64,000 bases of DNA. Source: Aneurinibacillus tyrosinisolvens (GTDB lineage: Bacteria; Bacillota; Bacilli; Aneurinibacillales; Aneurinibacillaceae). A program made the translations under genes and the position numbers. The notes under the pieces were generated by a model. The model did not search any database and was not told the origin of the DNA. It saw nothing but the letters and a program-made list of their open reading frames with translations. The DNA lies in NCBI RefSeq assembly GCF_001015055.1, contig NZ_BBWZ01000018.1:19397-83396 (forward strand), in the 5' to 3' direction. Numbering within the stretch: position 1 is the first letter of the stretch; the number at the start of each line of letters is the position of its first letter. Positions 44,513 to 54,975 of this stretch are shown one piece after another.

Positions 44513-45260
44513 TCACCTCTCTGGCCAGATCGCTGTATACTTCGGCTCCTTTGGAACGGCGATCATACGTAATAATAGACTGTCCGTGACTGGGTGCCTC
44601 GCTTAACCGAACATTGCGTGGAATTATCGTAGCGTAAACCTTTTCCTGAAAGTACTTCTTCACTTCGTCAATAACCTGAATGCCTAGATTTGTCCGCGCG
44701 TCCAGCATCGTCAGCAGCACACCTTCGATATAAAGATTCCGATTGAGCTGTTTTTGAACAAGACGAATCGTATTAAGGAGCTGGCTCAGCCCTTCCAACG
44801 CATAATATTCACACTGAATCGGTATAAGCACGGAGTCTGCGGCAGTCAAAGCATTAATCGTTAAAATACCGAGAGAAGGAGGACAATCAATAACAATGTA
44901 ATCGTATTTGTCTTTAACAAGATCAAGTGCCTGCTTTAAACGCCTTTCCCGTGAATAAACAGGAACAAGCTCAATTTCCGCCCCTGCCAGTTGAATGGTC
45001 GCTGGCAAAACAAAAAGCCCTTCAGTTTCTGTAGGCAGAATAGCGTCAATCGTGTTTATATCATTGATTAAAACGTCATATATACAATAGCGTACATTTG
45101 CCTTCTCAATGCCAATACCACTTGTTGCATTTCCCTGCGCGTCAATATCCACCAACAGGACTTTTTTTCCTTCCTGGGCCATGCAGGCGCTAAGGTTGAC
45201 AGACGTTGTTGTTTTCCCTACGCCGCCCTTCTGGTTGGTGACCGCGATAATTTTACCCAT
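44499..45260 (-). CDS. parA: Chromosome partitioning ATPase ParA (Soj)
   Basis: 253 residues from MGKIIAVTNQKGGVGKTTTSVN; the start at 45260 has GAGAGGTG upstream, and the longer frame (13 more codons) is not needed. Deviant Walker A KGGVGKTT, Walker A' DIDAQGN, Walker B VIDCPPSLG. ATP-dependent DNA-binding partner of ParB and regulator of DnaA. Confidence 0.97.
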   Translation of the reverse strand: MGKIIAVTNQKGGVGKTTTSVNLSACMAQEGKKVLLVDIDAQGNATSGIGIEKANVRYCIYDVLINDINTIDAILPTETEGLFVLPATIQLAGAEIELVPVYSRERRLKQALDLVKDKYDYIVIDCPPSLGILTINALTAADSVLIPIQCEYYALEGLSQLLNTIRLVQKQLNRNLYIEGVLLTMLDARTNLGIQVIDEVKKYFQEKVYATIIPRNVRLSEAPSHGQSIITYDRRSKGAEVYSDLAREVIGLE

Positions 45261-45305
45261 CCGTTTCACCTCTCTCCTTGAGAAACAAACACAACTCAAT
45301 CCCTG

Positions 45306-46130
45306 CTATTTTTTCGATTTTGGTATTTTTATCGTAAACTGATAAAAATCATCATAATCTTCTTCTTCCGTCTGTATGTTTAATCCGCTTTGAAGCACCA
45401 TATCGACCGACTGCCGGACGGTATTAATCGCAAGCCGCATATCTTTGGAAAACGAACGTCGTTTTGGCGTCTGTTTATCTTGATCTTTTTCAAGCAGAAG
45501 CTTAATTCGCTGCTCTGTCTGTTTTACGTTCCAGCCTCTTTGAATAATTTCCTGCAGCACTTGCAATTGCACTTTCTCTTCTTTAATAACGAGAAGAGCC
45601 CGGGCATGCCGTTCGGATATCGTTCTTGAGAGCAGTGCTTCCTGAACCGGTTCCGGCAAATGAAGGAGCCTTAGTTTATTCGCAACGGTTGACTGTCCTT
45701 TTCCCAAACGAGTGGCCAGGCTTTCCTGTGTTAATCCATGAATATCGATTAACTTCTGGTAAGCAATCGCTTCTTCTACGGGTGTTAGCCCTTCCCGCTG
45801 CAGGTTTTCGATTAACGCAATAGAAGCGGCCTGTTCGTTATTAAAATCCTTTATAATCGCTGGGATTTTTTCCATTCCCAGCTTTGTGACCGCTCTCCAT
45901 CGACGCTCTCCTGCAATAATTTCAAATCGTCCGTGTCGTTCACGAACAATAATAGGCTGAATCACACCGTGTACTTTTATCGTCTCGCACAGCTCGTCAA
46001 TCCGATCATCATTAAATACGGTTCGTGGCTGATATGGGTTAGGAACGATCTCTCTGACAGAAATTTGCCTTATTTCTTCATGATCAGTTGGTTCCGTAAG
46101 GCCAAATAAACGAGAAAACTGGTCTTTCAT
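45306..46130 (-). CDS. noc: Nucleoid occlusion protein Noc
   Basis: 274 residues, ParB paralogue: [79 protein letters not shown]. An N-terminal amphipathic stretch ([11 protein letters not shown]) fits the membrane-binding helix of Noc. Prevents division over the nucleoid. Lies between rsmG and parA as in Bacillus. Confidence 0.95.
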   Translation of the reverse strand: MKDQFSRLFGLTEPTDHEEIRQISVREIVPNPYQPRTVFNDDRIDELCETIKVHGVIQPIIVRERHGRFEIIAGERRWRAVTKLGMEKIPAIIKDFNNEQAASIALIENLQREGLTPVEEAIAYQKLIDIHGLTQESLATRLGKGQSTVANKLRLLHLPEPVQEALLSRTISERHARALLVIKEEKVQLQVLQEIIQRGWNVKQTEQRIKLLLEKDQDKQTPKRRSFSKDMRLAINTVRQSVDMVLQSGLNIQTEEEDYDDFYQFTIKIPKSKK

Positions 46131-46202
46131 GAGATGACACCACCTAATCTTCTATCATTCCAAATGTACATATTCGCCAATCACAGCCCTATTTCCTGCC
46201 AT

Positions 46203-46218
46203 TGTTTCACGTGAAACA
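46203..46218. promoter_or_regulatory. parS site (between rsmG and noc)
   Basis: Second perfect TGTTTCACGTGAAACA, in the intergenic region downstream of rsmG and upstream of noc. Confidence 0.95.
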
Positions 46219-46221
46219 ATA

Positions 46222-46247
46222 AAAGCAGCCAAAATAGGCTGCTTGCG
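46222..46247 (-). terminator. Terminator of rsmG
   Basis: AAGCAGCC-AAAATA-GGCTGCTT stem, followed on the minus strand by TTATTG. It is next to the parS site. Confidence 0.65.
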
Positions 46248-46261
46248 AAATAAACTATTTT

Positions 46262-46978
46262 TTATACAAGCGGTTTTTTCACAGGAGTCCCTGCTTTTCG
46301 CGGGTATGTGTTCGGCGTTTTTTCCTGTTTTCGGATCATAATAATATTTCGTTCCGCTTCTTCTTCCGGAAGATAAAGGCTTTCCACCTTCTGTGTTCTT
46401 GCCCCCAGTACCTTAATTGCCTTCTTCGCCTCTGTAAGCTCCTCTTCCACGTTCGAACCTTTCATGACGATAAAAAAACCATTCGGCTTTACAAAAGGAA
46501 GGCACAGCTCTGAGAGTACATTCATGCGTGCCACCGCACGTGCCGTGGCAATATCAAATGCTTCTCTATACTTCTTATCCTGTCCGGCATCCTCGGCACG
46601 GCTGTGTACGAAGGAAACATCCTGCAGTCCAAGACGATTCACAACTTCCTGCAGAAAGACAAGGCGTTTGTTCAGTGAATCGAGAATGGTCAGCTTCAAA
46701 GACGGAAAGCAAATCTTTAAAGGAATACCCGGAAACCCGGCACCCGATCCCACATCGATGATACTTTGCGCAGCAGTAAAATCAAAATAAAAGGCAGGTG
46801 TAATCGAATCATAGAAATGCTTTTCATACACCTGCTCCCTTTCCGTAATGCCTGTCAGGTTCATTTTCTCATTCCACTGTACAAGCAGCGAGTAATAAAG
46901 CTCAAATTGCTCAAGCTGCAGTTCACTCAAGACAATGGCATGTTCAGCAGCAAGCTGCTGCAGTTTCAAAGCATCCAT
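46262..46978 (-). CDS. rsmG: 16S rRNA (guanine-527-N7) methyltransferase RsmG
   Basis: 238 residues, Rossmann-fold SAM methyltransferase: MNLTGITEREQVYEKHFYDS, SAM motif IDVGSGAGFPGIPLKI, and HSRAEDAGQDKKYREAFDIATARAVA. Its loss gives low-level streptomycin resistance in Bacillus. Nine bases after mnmG. Confidence 0.97.
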   Translation of the reverse strand: MDALKLQQLAAEHAIVLSELQLEQFELYYSLLVQWNEKMNLTGITEREQVYEKHFYDSITPAFYFDFTAAQSIIDVGSGAGFPGIPLKICFPSLKLTILDSLNKRLVFLQEVVNRLGLQDVSFVHSRAEDAGQDKKYREAFDIATARAVARMNVLSELCLPFVKPNGFFIVMKGSNVEEELTEAKKAIKVLGARTQKVESLYLPEEEAERNIIMIRKQEKTPNTYPRKAGTPVKKPLV

Positions 46979-46987
46979 AAGACCCTC

Positions 46988-48871
46988 CTAATTCGCGACT
47001 TTACGGTATGTTTCCAAATAAATTAGCAGAACAGAAATGTCTGCCGGGGTTACACCCGATACGCGGGAAGCCTGGCCGATAGATAAAGGTTTAACCTTAT
47101 CCAACTTTTGTCTCGCTTCCATTGCAAGTCCATGAATGCTCATGTAGTCAATGCCTTCCGGAATGCGCTTTTTATCCATTTTCTTTAATCTCTCTACGTC
47201 TTGAAGCTGCTTGCGGATATATCCTTCGTATTTAATCTGGATCTCCACCTGTTCGGCCACGTCAGCTGGAACCGGAGATTCAGCAGGAGCAATTACCTCG
47301 ACATGCTTATACGTCATTTCAGGGCGTCTTAGCAATGAATATACATCAATCGCATTATCAAGCTCCTTTGAGCCCGCTTCCCTTAACATTTGCTGTACCT
47401 CAGGCTTCGGTCCAATCTTTTTCTGTCTGAGTCTTTCCTTCTCCGCCTCTATTTTCTCTTTCTTTTCAACAAAGCGTTTGTATCTTTCTTCCTTTATTAA
47501 CCCGATCTCATACCCGGTTTCCGTCAGCCGCATATCGGCATTATCGTGGCGAAGCAGGAGGCGGTATTCCGCACGGGAGGTGAGCAGACGATACGGCTCA
47601 TTTGTTCCCTTTGTCACCAGATCATCAAGCATGACACCAATATATGCCTGAGAACGGTCGAGAATAAGCGGTTCCTTGCCCTGGACTTTACGGGCTGCGT
47701 TAATTCCAGCCATAATCCCCTGCCCGGCTGCTTCTTCATAGCCGGACGTTCCATTAAGCTGGCCTGCTGTGTAAAGGCCCTGGATTTGTTTTGTTTCAAG
47801 CGTTGGCCAGAGCTGGCTCGGCACCATCGCATCATACTCAATAGCATAGCCGGGACGCATCATTTTTACATTTTCCAGCCCGCTAATCGTTTTTAGAATT
47901 TCGAGCTGCACTTCTTCCGGCATACTTGTGGACAGTCCCTGTACATATACTTCCTCCGTATTCCGCCCTTCCGGCTCCAGAAAAATCTGGTGGCGCGGTT
48001 TATCGCTGAACCGGACAATTTTATCTTCAATGGACGGGCAGTAACGCGGCCCTGTCCCTTTGATCATGCCTGAGAACATAGGCGCGCGATGCAGGTTGTT
48101 ATTAATTAATTCTTGTGTTTCCTCGCTTGTATACGTTAACCAGCATGGAAGCTGCTCATCCGTAAGAAACTCGGTTGTTTCATAAGAGAACGCGCGTGGA
48201 ACGTCGTCTCCTGGCTGAATTTCTGTTTTATCATAATCAATGGAGCTGTTGTGGACACGTGGCGGTGTCCCCGTTTTAAAACGCACAAGTTCAAATCCAA
48301 GCTCCCGGAGATGCTCGGACAACCCAATAGAAGGCTGCATATTGTTCGGCCCGCTCTCATATTGCAATTCCCCAATGATGATTTTCCCACGTAAATATGT
48401 GCCTGTTGTAATTACAACCGCTTTTGCCGTATATTCGGCGCCCGTTTTCGTAATAACGCCTTTACATACTCCATCTTCGATAATGAGTCGCTCCACCATT
48501 CCCTGGCGAAGCAGCAAATTTTCCGTATTCTCAAGCGTTTGCTTCATCGTTTGCTGATAAAGGAACTTATCAGCCTGGGCGCGCAGTGCATGAACAGCCG
48601 GTCCTTTTCCTGTATTGAGCATTCTCATTTGGATATACGTTTTGTCAATGTTCTTGCCCATTTCCCCGCCCAGCGCATCAATCTCGCGCACAACATGTCC
48701 TTTAGCTGGTCCGCCAATAGACGGATTGCACGGCATGTAAGCAATCATGTCTAGATTTATCGTTATCATCAACGTTGAGCATCCCATACGGGCTGAAGCC
48801 AGTGCCGCCTCTACTCCCGCATGTCCTGCCCCAACAACAATTACATCAAATGTACCTGCTTGGTATCCCAC
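46988..48871 (-). CDS. mnmG: tRNA uridine-34 5-carboxymethylaminomethyl synthesis enzyme MnmG
   Basis: 627 residues. FAD-binding motif [19 protein letters not shown] at the N-terminus, [26 protein letters not shown], and the C-terminal region [19 protein letters not shown]. Acts in a complex with MnmE on wobble uridine 34. Follows mnmE, with the usual order mnmE-mnmG-rsmG. Confidence 0.98.
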   Translation of the reverse strand: MGYQAGTFDVIVVGAGHAGVEAALASARMGCSTLMITINLDMIAYMPCNPSIGGPAKGHVVREIDALGGEMGKNIDKTYIQMRMLNTGKGPAVHALRAQADKFLYQQTMKQTLENTENLLLRQGMVERLIIEDGVCKGVITKTGAEYTAKAVVITTGTYLRGKIIIGELQYESGPNNMQPSIGLSEHLRELGFELVRFKTGTPPRVHNSSIDYDKTEIQPGDDVPRAFSYETTEFLTDEQLPCWLTYTSEETQELINNNLHRAPMFSGMIKGTGPRYCPSIEDKIVRFSDKPRHQIFLEPEGRNTEEVYVQGLSTSMPEEVQLEILKTISGLENVKMMRPGYAIEYDAMVPSQLWPTLETKQIQGLYTAGQLNGTSGYEEAAGQGIMAGINAARKVQGKEPLILDRSQAYIGVMLDDLVTKGTNEPYRLLTSRAEYRLLLRHDNADMRLTETGYEIGLIKEERYKRFVEKKEKIEAEKERLRQKKIGPKPEVQQMLREAGSKELDNAIDVYSLLRRPEMTYKHVEVIAPAESPVPADVAEQVEIQIKYEGYIRKQLQDVERLKKMDKKRIPEGIDYMSIHGLAMEARQKLDKVKPLSIGQASRVSGVTPADISVLLIYLETYRKVAN

Positions 48872-48913
48872 TTTTTCGTTTCCTCCTCGGCGCGTTTTTC
48901 ACGCGCATTCTTA

Positions 48914-50287
48914 CTATTTTCCAAGGCAAAATTGAGAGAAAATCTGATCGAGTAAATCTTCACTTACCGTGTCTCCCACGACTTCCCCGAGAAGCTCCCA
49001 TGTCCGCCGAATGTCAAAAGCAACCATATCCACCGGCATTCCGGCTTCAACCGCATCGATCGCCTCCCCGATTGTTCGGGACGCTTCGTTAAGCAATTGA
49101 ATATGTCTGGCATTGCTTACATACGTTAAATCGTCGCTTTGTATGGAACCTGCGAAGAACAAGCGAGCAATCGCCTCTTCCAGCCGTTCCACTCCCTCTT
49201 CCTCTTTTACGGACATCATGATGAGCGGCAAACCAGGGACAAGTTCCCGGACTGCGTCCACATCAATTTTTTGCGGAAGGTCGGTTTTGTTCATAATAAC
49301 AATGGCATTCATGTTTTGTACAACCTGAAGAAGGTTCCTGTCTTCCACTGTCAGCTCTTCTCCGTAATTTAGCAATAAAAGTGTTAAATCCGCTTTCGCC
49401 AGCATTTCTCGGGACTTTTCTACACCAATCCGCTCGACAACGTCCTCAGTTTCCCGAATTCCTGCTGTATCAACTAACCGCAGCGGAATGCCGCGCACGT
49501 TAACATATTCTTCAATAATATCACGCGTTGTTCCCGGGATGTCGGTCACAATCGCTTTTACTTCCTGCAAAAAGCTATTTAGAAGAGAGGATTTTCCAAC
49601 ATTGGGACGCCCAACAATGACCGTTGCCAGCCCTTCCCGGATGATTTTTCCCTGTTTAGCCGTCCGGAGAAGCTTTTCTATCTCTTCCCGTACCCAGCGG
49701 CTTTTGTCTGCAAGCAGCGTACGGGTCACTTCATCAACATCATGCTCCGGATAATCGATCGTTACCTCGATATGGGCCATTAATTGAATGAGCTGATGGC
49801 GCAGCTGTTCAATCAGCCTCGACAGCTTCCCCTGCACCTGGCTAACGGCTACCTTCATCGCCCGGTCCGTCTTTGCCCGAATTAAGTCGATAACGGCCTC
49901 CGCCTGGGAAAGGTCAATGCGCCCGTTTAGAAACGCCCGTTTCGTAAACTCGCCCGGCTCGGCCAGCCTTACTCCCTGTGCCAGGATGAGATCGAGCACG
50001 CGATTCACGGAAACAATGCCGCCATGGCAGTTAATCTCCGCCACGTCCTCTCTTGTAAACGTACGGGGCGCTCTCATTACACTGACCATCACTTCTTCTA
50101 GAACGTCACCTTTTTCATCCACAAGGTGACCGTAATGTATTGTATGGCTATCCACAGTGGATAACCGCTTCCTGCCTTTAAAAACCTTATCCACAGCCTG
50201 GATGGCATCCGTTCCACTGACTCTTATAATGGCAATTCCGCCCTCACCGAGCGGAGTTGCGATTGCTGCTATTGTATCAAACTCCAT
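48914..50287 (-). CDS. mnmE: tRNA modification GTPase MnmE
   Basis: 457 residues from [20 protein letters not shown]. Longer frame discarded (no ribosome site, AT-rich). N-terminal tetrahydrofolate-binding domain, helical domain, inserted G domain with G1 [13 protein letters not shown]3 DTAGIRE, G4 NKTD, and the C-terminal FCLGK carrying the catalytic cysteine. The 5' part of the gene holds several DnaA-box-like sequences. Confidence 0.97.
   Translation of the reverse strand: MEFDTIAAIATPLGEGGIAIIRVSGTDAIQAVDKVFKGRKRLSTVDSHTIHYGHLVDEKGDVLEEVMVSVMRAPRTFTREDVAEINCHGGIVSVNRVLDLILAQGVRLAEPGEFTKRAFLNGRIDLSQAEAVIDLIRAKTDRAMKVAVSQVQGKLSRLIEQLRHQLIQLMAHIEVTIDYPEHDVDEVTRTLLADKSRWVREEIEKLLRTAKQGKIIREGLATVIVGRPNVGKSSLLNSFLQEVKAIVTDIPGTTRDIIEEYVNVRGIPLRLVDTAGIRETEDVVERIGVEKSREMLAKADLTLLLLNYGEELTVEDRNLLQVVQNMNAIVIMNKTDLPQKIDVDAVRELVPGLPLIMMSVKEEEGVERLEEAIARLFFAGSIQSDDLTYVSNARHIQLLNEASRTIGEAIDAVEAGMPVDMVAFDIRRTWELLGEVVGDTVSEDLLDQIFSQFCLGK
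50116..50195. promoter_or_regulatory. DnaA-box cluster inside the 5' part of mnmE
   Basis: TCATCCACA (50116-50124), CTATCCACA (50148-50156), TTATCCACT on the reverse strand (50156-50164) and a perfect TTATCCACA (50187-50195) within 80 bases. The first three have one mismatch each. In B. subtilis the thdF (mnmE) gene also carries a DnaA-box cluster, so the position is conserved. Confidence 0.55.
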
Positions 50288-50372
50288 TATTATGTCACCC
50301 ACAAAAAACATGTTTTTTAAAGCATTCCCTAAATGTATAGAATACCATACTTTAACTATTTTTGAGAATAGA

Positions 50373-50406
50373 AAAACCCTCTCTACTGAAAATAGAAAGG
50401 GTTTAT
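50373..50406 (-). terminator. Terminator between jag and mnmE
   Basis: On the minus strand, AAACCCT-T-TCT pairs with AGA-G-AGGGTTT and is followed by TTCTATTC, just after the jag stop. Confidence 0.65.
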
Positions 50407-50416
50407 GCACAGCATA

Positions 50417-51169
50417 TTATTTTTTAGGACTAATGACAACCCTGCGGTAAGGTTCCGAGCCTTCACTCATTGTTTCAACCTTACTGCGTTTTTGAAGGTA
50501 ACTGTGGATAATTTTTCTTTCCGCCGGATTCATTGGCTCAAGCCGGACAGGTTTATTCGTTCTTACAGCCTGAGCAGCCATTCTCTCAGCTAATTGTTCA
50601 AGAGATTCCTTTCGTTTCTGGCGGTAATTCTCCGCATCGAGCACGATACGAACCCGCTTTTCCGCGTAACGATTGGCAACGATATTTACGAGGTACTGAA
50701 GGGAATCAAGCGTCTGGCCCCGGCGGCCGATAATAAGCCCTAATCCTTCTCCCTTAATAATGAAACCGGGATTCCCGCTAAATTTAGTTTCTTCCACTTC
50801 GGCATTCAGCCCCATTGTAGAAAGAACCTCCTCCAGGAAGGATTTTCCCTGTTTCACCGCTTGTTGTTCTGTTTGCCTTTTCGCCTCCGGTTTATCCTCT
50901 TTCCCGGAAGGAAGGATTACTTCCGGAAGAATCTCATGAACCGGTGGCTCGGAAGAAGAACCTTCAGAAGCAGAAACAAGCACCTCTTCTTTCTGCTCTT
51001 GTAGGACAACTTCTACTTTGGCTTCCCGCGTACCGATGAATCCAAGGAAACCGCGGCTTGGTTCCTCAAGCACACGATATGTCACCTGTTCTCTTGTTGC
51101 CTTCAGCTGCTGCAGTGCTGCACGAATCGCATCTTCCACTGTTTTTCCGGTTGCCGTTACCTTATTCAC
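50417..51169 (-). CDS. jag: RNA-binding protein KhpB / Jag
   Basis: 250 residues: N-terminal Jag_N domain (KVTATGKTVEDAIRAALQQL ... GFLGFIGTREAKVEV), acidic linker, KH domain with the loop GRRGQTLDSLQYLV, and R3H domain ending AERKIIHSYLQKR. In Bacillus it is the SpoIIIJ-associated protein. Start overlaps the yidC stop by ATGA. Confidence 0.95.
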   Translation of the reverse strand: MNKVTATGKTVEDAIRAALQQLKATREQVTYRVLEEPSRGFLGFIGTREAKVEVVLQEQKEEVLVSASEGSSSEPPVHEILPEVILPSGKEDKPEAKRQTEQQAVKQGKSFLEEVLSTMGLNAEVEETKFSGNPGFIIKGEGLGLIIGRRGQTLDSLQYLVNIVANRYAEKRVRIVLDAENYRQKRKESLEQLAERMAAQAVRTNKPVRLEPMNPAERKIIHSYLQKRSKVETMSEGSEPYRRVVISPKK

Positions 51170-51933
51170 TTCGCCACTCCTCCCTTAGGAGTGGTATCCC
51201 GGTAAAGGAAGTACGTCTGAATAATAGAGAAAATATTTCCATATACCCAATACAGCGCCAAAGCGGACGGAAGTGAAACCGAAATGAAAAGAATCATGGC
51301 CGGCATGAGATACAGCATCATTTTCATCTGCGGATTATCTGACATTGCCGTATTGTTTCTCATCATAATCCATTGCTGCAGGAATGTGGTTGCTGCAGCA
51401 ATAATCGGCAGAATAAAATAAGGATCTTTTTCGCCAAGCTGGAGCCACAAAAAGTCATGATGGCGAATGGGTCCCGTACGAACAATCGCATGGTAGAAAG
51501 CAAGAAGAATTGGCATTTGAATCAAGATCGGCAAACAACCGGAAAGGGGATTCACCTGGTTTTCCTGATACAGCTTAACCATTTCCTGCTGGTACTTCTG
51601 CGGGTCTTTCTTGTGCTTATCTTTAATTTTAACTAAAAGAGGTTGAAGCTCCTGCATTTTCTTACTGCTTTTCATCTGCTTAAGCATAAGGGGCAGAATC
51701 GCTAAACGAACAATAACGGTAACAATAAGAATCGCAATTCCGTAGCTTCCTCCGAATACATCGGCCGTCCTCTGAAGCATCCAGGATAGCGGAAAAACAA
51801 AAAACTTGTCCCATATTCCGCCATGTACCGGGTCAATTGGAAGAGGATGGTTCGGATTCGCTGCGGTACATCCAGCCGAAAGCACAGCAATCAAAACAAA
51901 AAGTAGTGCTATTTTCAATCGCCTTGGCAGCAA
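51166..51933 (-). CDS. yidC: Membrane protein insertase YidC (SpoIIIJ)
   Basis: 255 residues, a lipoprotein with lipobox LSAGC (about 18-22) and five membrane segments. Conserved IAILIVTVIVRLAILPLMLKQMKSSKKM carries the hydrophilic-groove arginine, and NPLSGCLPILIQMPILLAFYHAI the second core helix. Inserts small membrane proteins; the SpoIIIJ form is needed for sporulation. Upstream of jag. Confidence 0.95.
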   Translation of the reverse strand: MLPRRLKIALLFVLIAVLSAGCTAANPNHPLPIDPVHGGIWDKFFVFPLSWMLQRTADVFGGSYGIAILIVTVIVRLAILPLMLKQMKSSKKMQELQPLLVKIKDKHKKDPQKYQQEMVKLYQENQVNPLSGCLPILIQMPILLAFYHAIVRTGPIRHHDFLWLQLGEKDPYFILPIIAAATTFLQQWIMMRNNTAMSDNPQMKMMLYLMPAMILFISVSLPSALALYWVYGNIFSIIQTYFLYRDTTPKGGVAK

Positions 51934-52004
51934 GAAATACTCCTCCTTGCAACTATGTATTTTTGGCCCCCCTATGAAGAAGAGGCCTTGTTTATGAAGC
52001 TACT

Positions 52005-52223
52005 TTACGGAACCTCGTCAATGCCGCCCGGGTGCATAGGATGACAGCGTGAAATGCGCTTTACTGCCAGCCAGCCCCCTTTCCATGGTCCATATCTTTC
52101 CATCGCTGTTAACGCATATTGCGAACACGTAGGATAAAAACGGCAGGAGGGCGGTGTTAACGGTGAAATAAACTTTCTATAGAAGGTAATGGAAGAAATA
52201 AAAAATTTCTGAACAAGCTTCAT
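52005..52223 (-). CDS. yidD: Membrane protein insertion efficiency factor YidD
   Basis: 72 residues with [18 protein letters not shown] and [16 protein letters not shown], the characteristic cysteine-rich core. Helps YidC-dependent insertion. ATGA overlap with rnpA. Confidence 0.95.
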   Translation of the reverse strand: MKLVQKFFISSITFYRKFISPLTPPSCRFYPTCSQYALTAMERYGPWKGGWLAVKRISRCHPMHPGGIDEVP

Positions 52224-52597
52224 GGACGTATCCCCTGCCCTTTTTTCGATTCAGAGAACAATTTTGCTTTTCTCATACAATGATAAAGGCTGTCCCGAAG
52301 CTGATCAAACTCCAATTCCACAGCAGGCAAGCGGCAAATGACAATGAAGTCTACATTCGTTCTCACTTCGTCCGCGCGTAAACGAACGGCTTCTTTAATC
52401 ATTCGGCGCAAGCGATTCCGTGTCACCGCGTTCCCCATTTTCTTACTGACAGACACACCGATTCGAAAAGACTCCTGTTCTTCTTTCTTCAAAAAATAAA
52501 TGACGAATTGCCGGTTAGCGACGGATGTACCGCGCTTGAAAACAACCTGGAATTCTTCATTCTTTCGCAATCGATTCTTGCGATACAAGGGATACAC
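52220..52597 (-). CDS. rnpA: Ribonuclease P protein component
   Basis: 125 residues: N-terminal [24 protein letters not shown] and the signature [25 protein letters not shown] (RNR motif). Cofactor of RNase P RNA in tRNA maturation. Between rpmH and yidD. Confidence 0.97.
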   Translation of the reverse strand: MYPLYRKNRLRKNEEFQVVFKRGTSVANRQFVIYFLKKEEQESFRIGVSVSKKMGNAVTRNRLRRMIKEAVRLRADEVRTNVDFIVICRLPAVELEFDQLRDSLYHCMRKAKLFSESKKGQGIRP

Positions 52598-52669
52598 TCC
52601 TTACGTATGGCTTGGCTTATTCATTGATTTCTACACGCTTCATTCTTTACATAACCAAAAACGGTAGAA

Positions 52670-52692
52670 AAGGCCACTATGAGAGTGGCCTT
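52670..52692 (-). terminator. Hairpin after rpmH
   Basis: AAGGCCACT-CTCAT-AGTGGCCTT, nine base pairs, followed by TTCT on the minus strand. The stop of rpmH is at its edge. Probably partial termination between rpmH and rnpA. Confidence 0.6.
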
Positions 52693-52825
52693 ACGCTGAC
52701 AATACTTTTCTTCCTTTTTTACGGCGGTTCGCAAGCACTTTGCGGCCGTTCTTTGTGCTCATTCGAGCGCGGAAGCCATGAACTTTGCTACGTTTACGGT
52801 TATTTGGGTTAAAAGTTGGTTTCAT
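52691..52825 (-). CDS. rpmH: 50S ribosomal protein L34
   Basis: 44 residues, [18 protein letters not shown] ... [10 protein letters not shown], typical L34. Ribosome site AAGGAGG upstream. First gene of the leftward rpmH-rnpA-yidD-yidC-jag unit at the origin. Confidence 0.97.
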   Translation of the reverse strand: MKPTFNPNNRKRSKVHGFRARMSTKNGRKVLANRRKKGRKVLSA

Positions 52826-53409
52826 TATATCCACCTCCTTATGAGGGTTCCATCCACTATAGACAGTCTAGACTATTATATCTACCCACCACGCCTGGTG
52901 TCAAGTCTCTTTCATTTTATCCACATTTTTCATTTCCCAAACGATGTGTGGATAAAATTATTTCCCGTAATTCAATTATCGACATGCTTCTCTCCTGGTT
53001 ATTCACAAAATCTTGTGTTGTGAATATCTCTTTTGCACAACGTGTAGACTTTGTGGATAACTTTAAAAAAATCATTGCGGTAGGCATTTTTATCTGATAT
53101 CATGAGTTTGTTTTAACTGGTGGATAACTTTTAATAAACAAAGAGGTTGTCCACAGCGTGTGGATAAAACTGTGGACATTTATACATGGGTGTGGAAAAG
53201 TAGTCCACATATCTGGGGATTCTGTCGAAAAGATATAAAAAGCCAGTAAATAACACGGGAAGTTATGAGGGGATTTATCCACAGCTCGTTTTACCGACGA
53301 TAAGGAAGTTGTACATACTTCTTCTTAAAATAATGATAAGACCCTGTAAATAAAGAACGTTTGGCGGGGACCCGTATACAAAGCGGGAAGGAAGTAAGGG
53401 AGGAGAATT
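52826..53409. other. oriC, upstream part (rpmH-dnaA intergenic)
   Basis: DnaA boxes by eye: TTATCCACA at 52917-52925 and 53275-53283; TGTGGATAA at 52947-52955, 53052-53060 and 53159-53167; near matches TTATTCACA 52999-53007, TGTGAATAT 53019-53027, GGTGGATAA about 53119-53127, TTGTCCACA 53147-53155. Together with the cluster behind dnaA this is the two-part origin seen in Bacillus. Leftward and rightward operons start from its two sides. Confidence 0.9.
52875..52904 (-). promoter_or_regulatory. Promoter of rpmH
   Basis: On the minus strand, perfect TTGACA (52899-52904) and perfect TATAAT (52875-52880) separated by 18 bases, 50 bases before the rpmH ATG. Confidence 0.85.
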
Positions 53410-54771
53410 ATGGTTACAAATGTGAAAGAGCTCTGGGATGCAACACTCTCACATATACAGACACGAATAAGCAAGCCCAGCTTCGAGACATGGTTGAAAT
53501 CGACAAAAGCGACCTCCCTCGACGATGATACTCTTCTTATTACAGCTCCGAACGAGTTCACAAGAGATTGGTTGGAGTCTCGCTACTCCGATCTCATTCT
53601 GGAGACATTATATGAAGTGACAGGAAGAACGATTACAATTAAATTCATTATTCCCACTTTGACTGCGCAGCACGATGAAGCGGAAATGGCGGCGCAGCCG
53701 GTCTCCCGGGAAAAGCGACACGGAGCAAATGATGAATATCCGCAGACCGTCCTTAATCCAAAATATACATTTGATACATTTGTAATTGGAACCGGCAACC
53801 GCTTCGCGCACGCTGCTTCTCTTGCAGTAGCCGAAGCACCTGCAAAGGCTTACAATCCTCTTTTTATCTACGGAGGCGTAGGTCTTGGAAAAACGCACTT
53901 AATGCATGGGATCGGACATTATGTCCTAGAACAAAACCCGAACGCGCGGGTTGTTTATCTTTCTTCCGAGAAATTTACGAATGAATTCATTAACTCAATC
54001 CGTGACAACCAAACGGTTAATTTTCGAAATAAATACCGCAATGTCGACATCCTCCTTATAGATGATATTCAATTTCTGGCCGGCAAGGAGCAGACCCAGG
54101 AGGAGTTTTTCCATACATTTAACGCGCTCCACGAGGAAAGCAAGCAGATCATCATTTCAAGTGACAGACCGCCTAAGGAAATTCCAACGCTTGAAGACAG
54201 GCTGCGTTCCCGCTTTGAGTGGGGACTCATTACAGACATCCAGCCGCCGGATCTTGAAACACGAATCGCGATTTTGCGAAAAAAAGCAAAAGCGGAAAAC
54301 CTGGAAATCCCTAATGAAGTCATGGTATATATCGCGAATCAAATCGACACGAACATCCGGGAACTGGAAGGCGCACTCATCCGTGTTGTCGCTTATTCTT
54401 CTCTTATCAATAAAGATATTGACGGCGAACTTGCGACCGAAGCATTAAAAGATATTATTCCTTCCACGAAACCGAGGGTAATTAATATCCTGGGGATCCA
54501 GCAGGTTGTCGGAGAGTACTATGGTTTAAAAATGGATGACTTTAAAGCGAAGAAGCGTACGAAGTCCGTAGCGTTCCCGCGGCAAATTGCCATGTATCTG
54601 TCCAGAGAACTGACGGATTTTTCCCTTCCTAAAATCGGGGAAGAATTTGGAGGACGTGATCATACAACGGTCATTCATGCCCACGAAAAAATTACGCATG
54701 CTCTGCAGACCGACCGCCAGATGCAAACGACGATTCAGGACTTAATTGACACGATAAAGAATGGAAAGTAA
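53410..54771 (+). CDS. dnaA: Chromosomal replication initiator protein DnaA
   Basis: 453 residues. Domain I ([25 protein letters not shown]), short linker, AAA+ domain with Walker [13 protein letters not shown] and Walker [10 protein letters not shown], and domain IV with [11 protein letters not shown] recognising DnaA boxes. GGGAGGAG precedes the ATG. DnaA boxes flank the gene. Confidence 0.98.
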   Translation: MVTNVKELWDATLSHIQTRISKPSFETWLKSTKATSLDDDTLLITAPNEFTRDWLESRYSDLILETLYEVTGRTITIKFIIPTLTAQHDEAEMAAQPVSREKRHGANDEYPQTVLNPKYTFDTFVIGTGNRFAHAASLAVAEAPAKAYNPLFIYGGVGLGKTHLMHGIGHYVLEQNPNARVVYLSSEKFTNEFINSIRDNQTVNFRNKYRNVDILLIDDIQFLAGKEQTQEEFFHTFNALHEESKQIIISSDRPPKEIPTLEDRLRSRFEWGLITDIQPPDLETRIAILRKKAKAENLEIPNEVMVYIANQIDTNIRELEGALIRVVAYSSLINKDIDGELATEALKDIIPSTKPRVINILGIQQVVGEYYGLKMDDFKAKKRTKSVAFPRQIAMYLSRELTDFSLPKIGEEFGGRDHTTVIHAHEKITHALQTDRQMQTTIQDLIDTIKNGK

Positions 54772-54788
54772 ACCAGGGCTTGTTTCCC

Positions 54789-54975
54789 TGTGGATAAATG
54801 TGAATATACGGACCAGCCTGTACACAGACTTATCCACATGTGTATAGGCTTTATTTCTTTTCTAAAACATACTTATACACATATTCACCGCCCCTATTAC
54901 TATTATTAGTCTTAAAAAAAGAATAAAATATAAGTATATGACAGGATACCAATAAAAATTCCTAAGGGGGATATA
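54789..54975. other. oriC, downstream part with AT-rich unwinding region
   Basis: Between dnaA and dnaN: DnaA boxes TGTGGATAA (54789-54797) and TTATCCACA (54830-54838), followed by a long AT-rich stretch with TTACTATTATTAG-type repeats, resembling the DnaA-trio/unwinding element of Bacillus. It also contains the leader of dnaN, which starts at 54976. Confidence 0.75.

Noticed and set aside
46131..46261. Regulatory RNA between rsmG and noc
   Set aside because: The structure is explained by parS and a simple terminator.
53698..53713. TCTCCCGGGAAAA in dnaA as a Noc-binding site
   Set aside because: One half matches, the other does not; one such partial hit is expected by chance.
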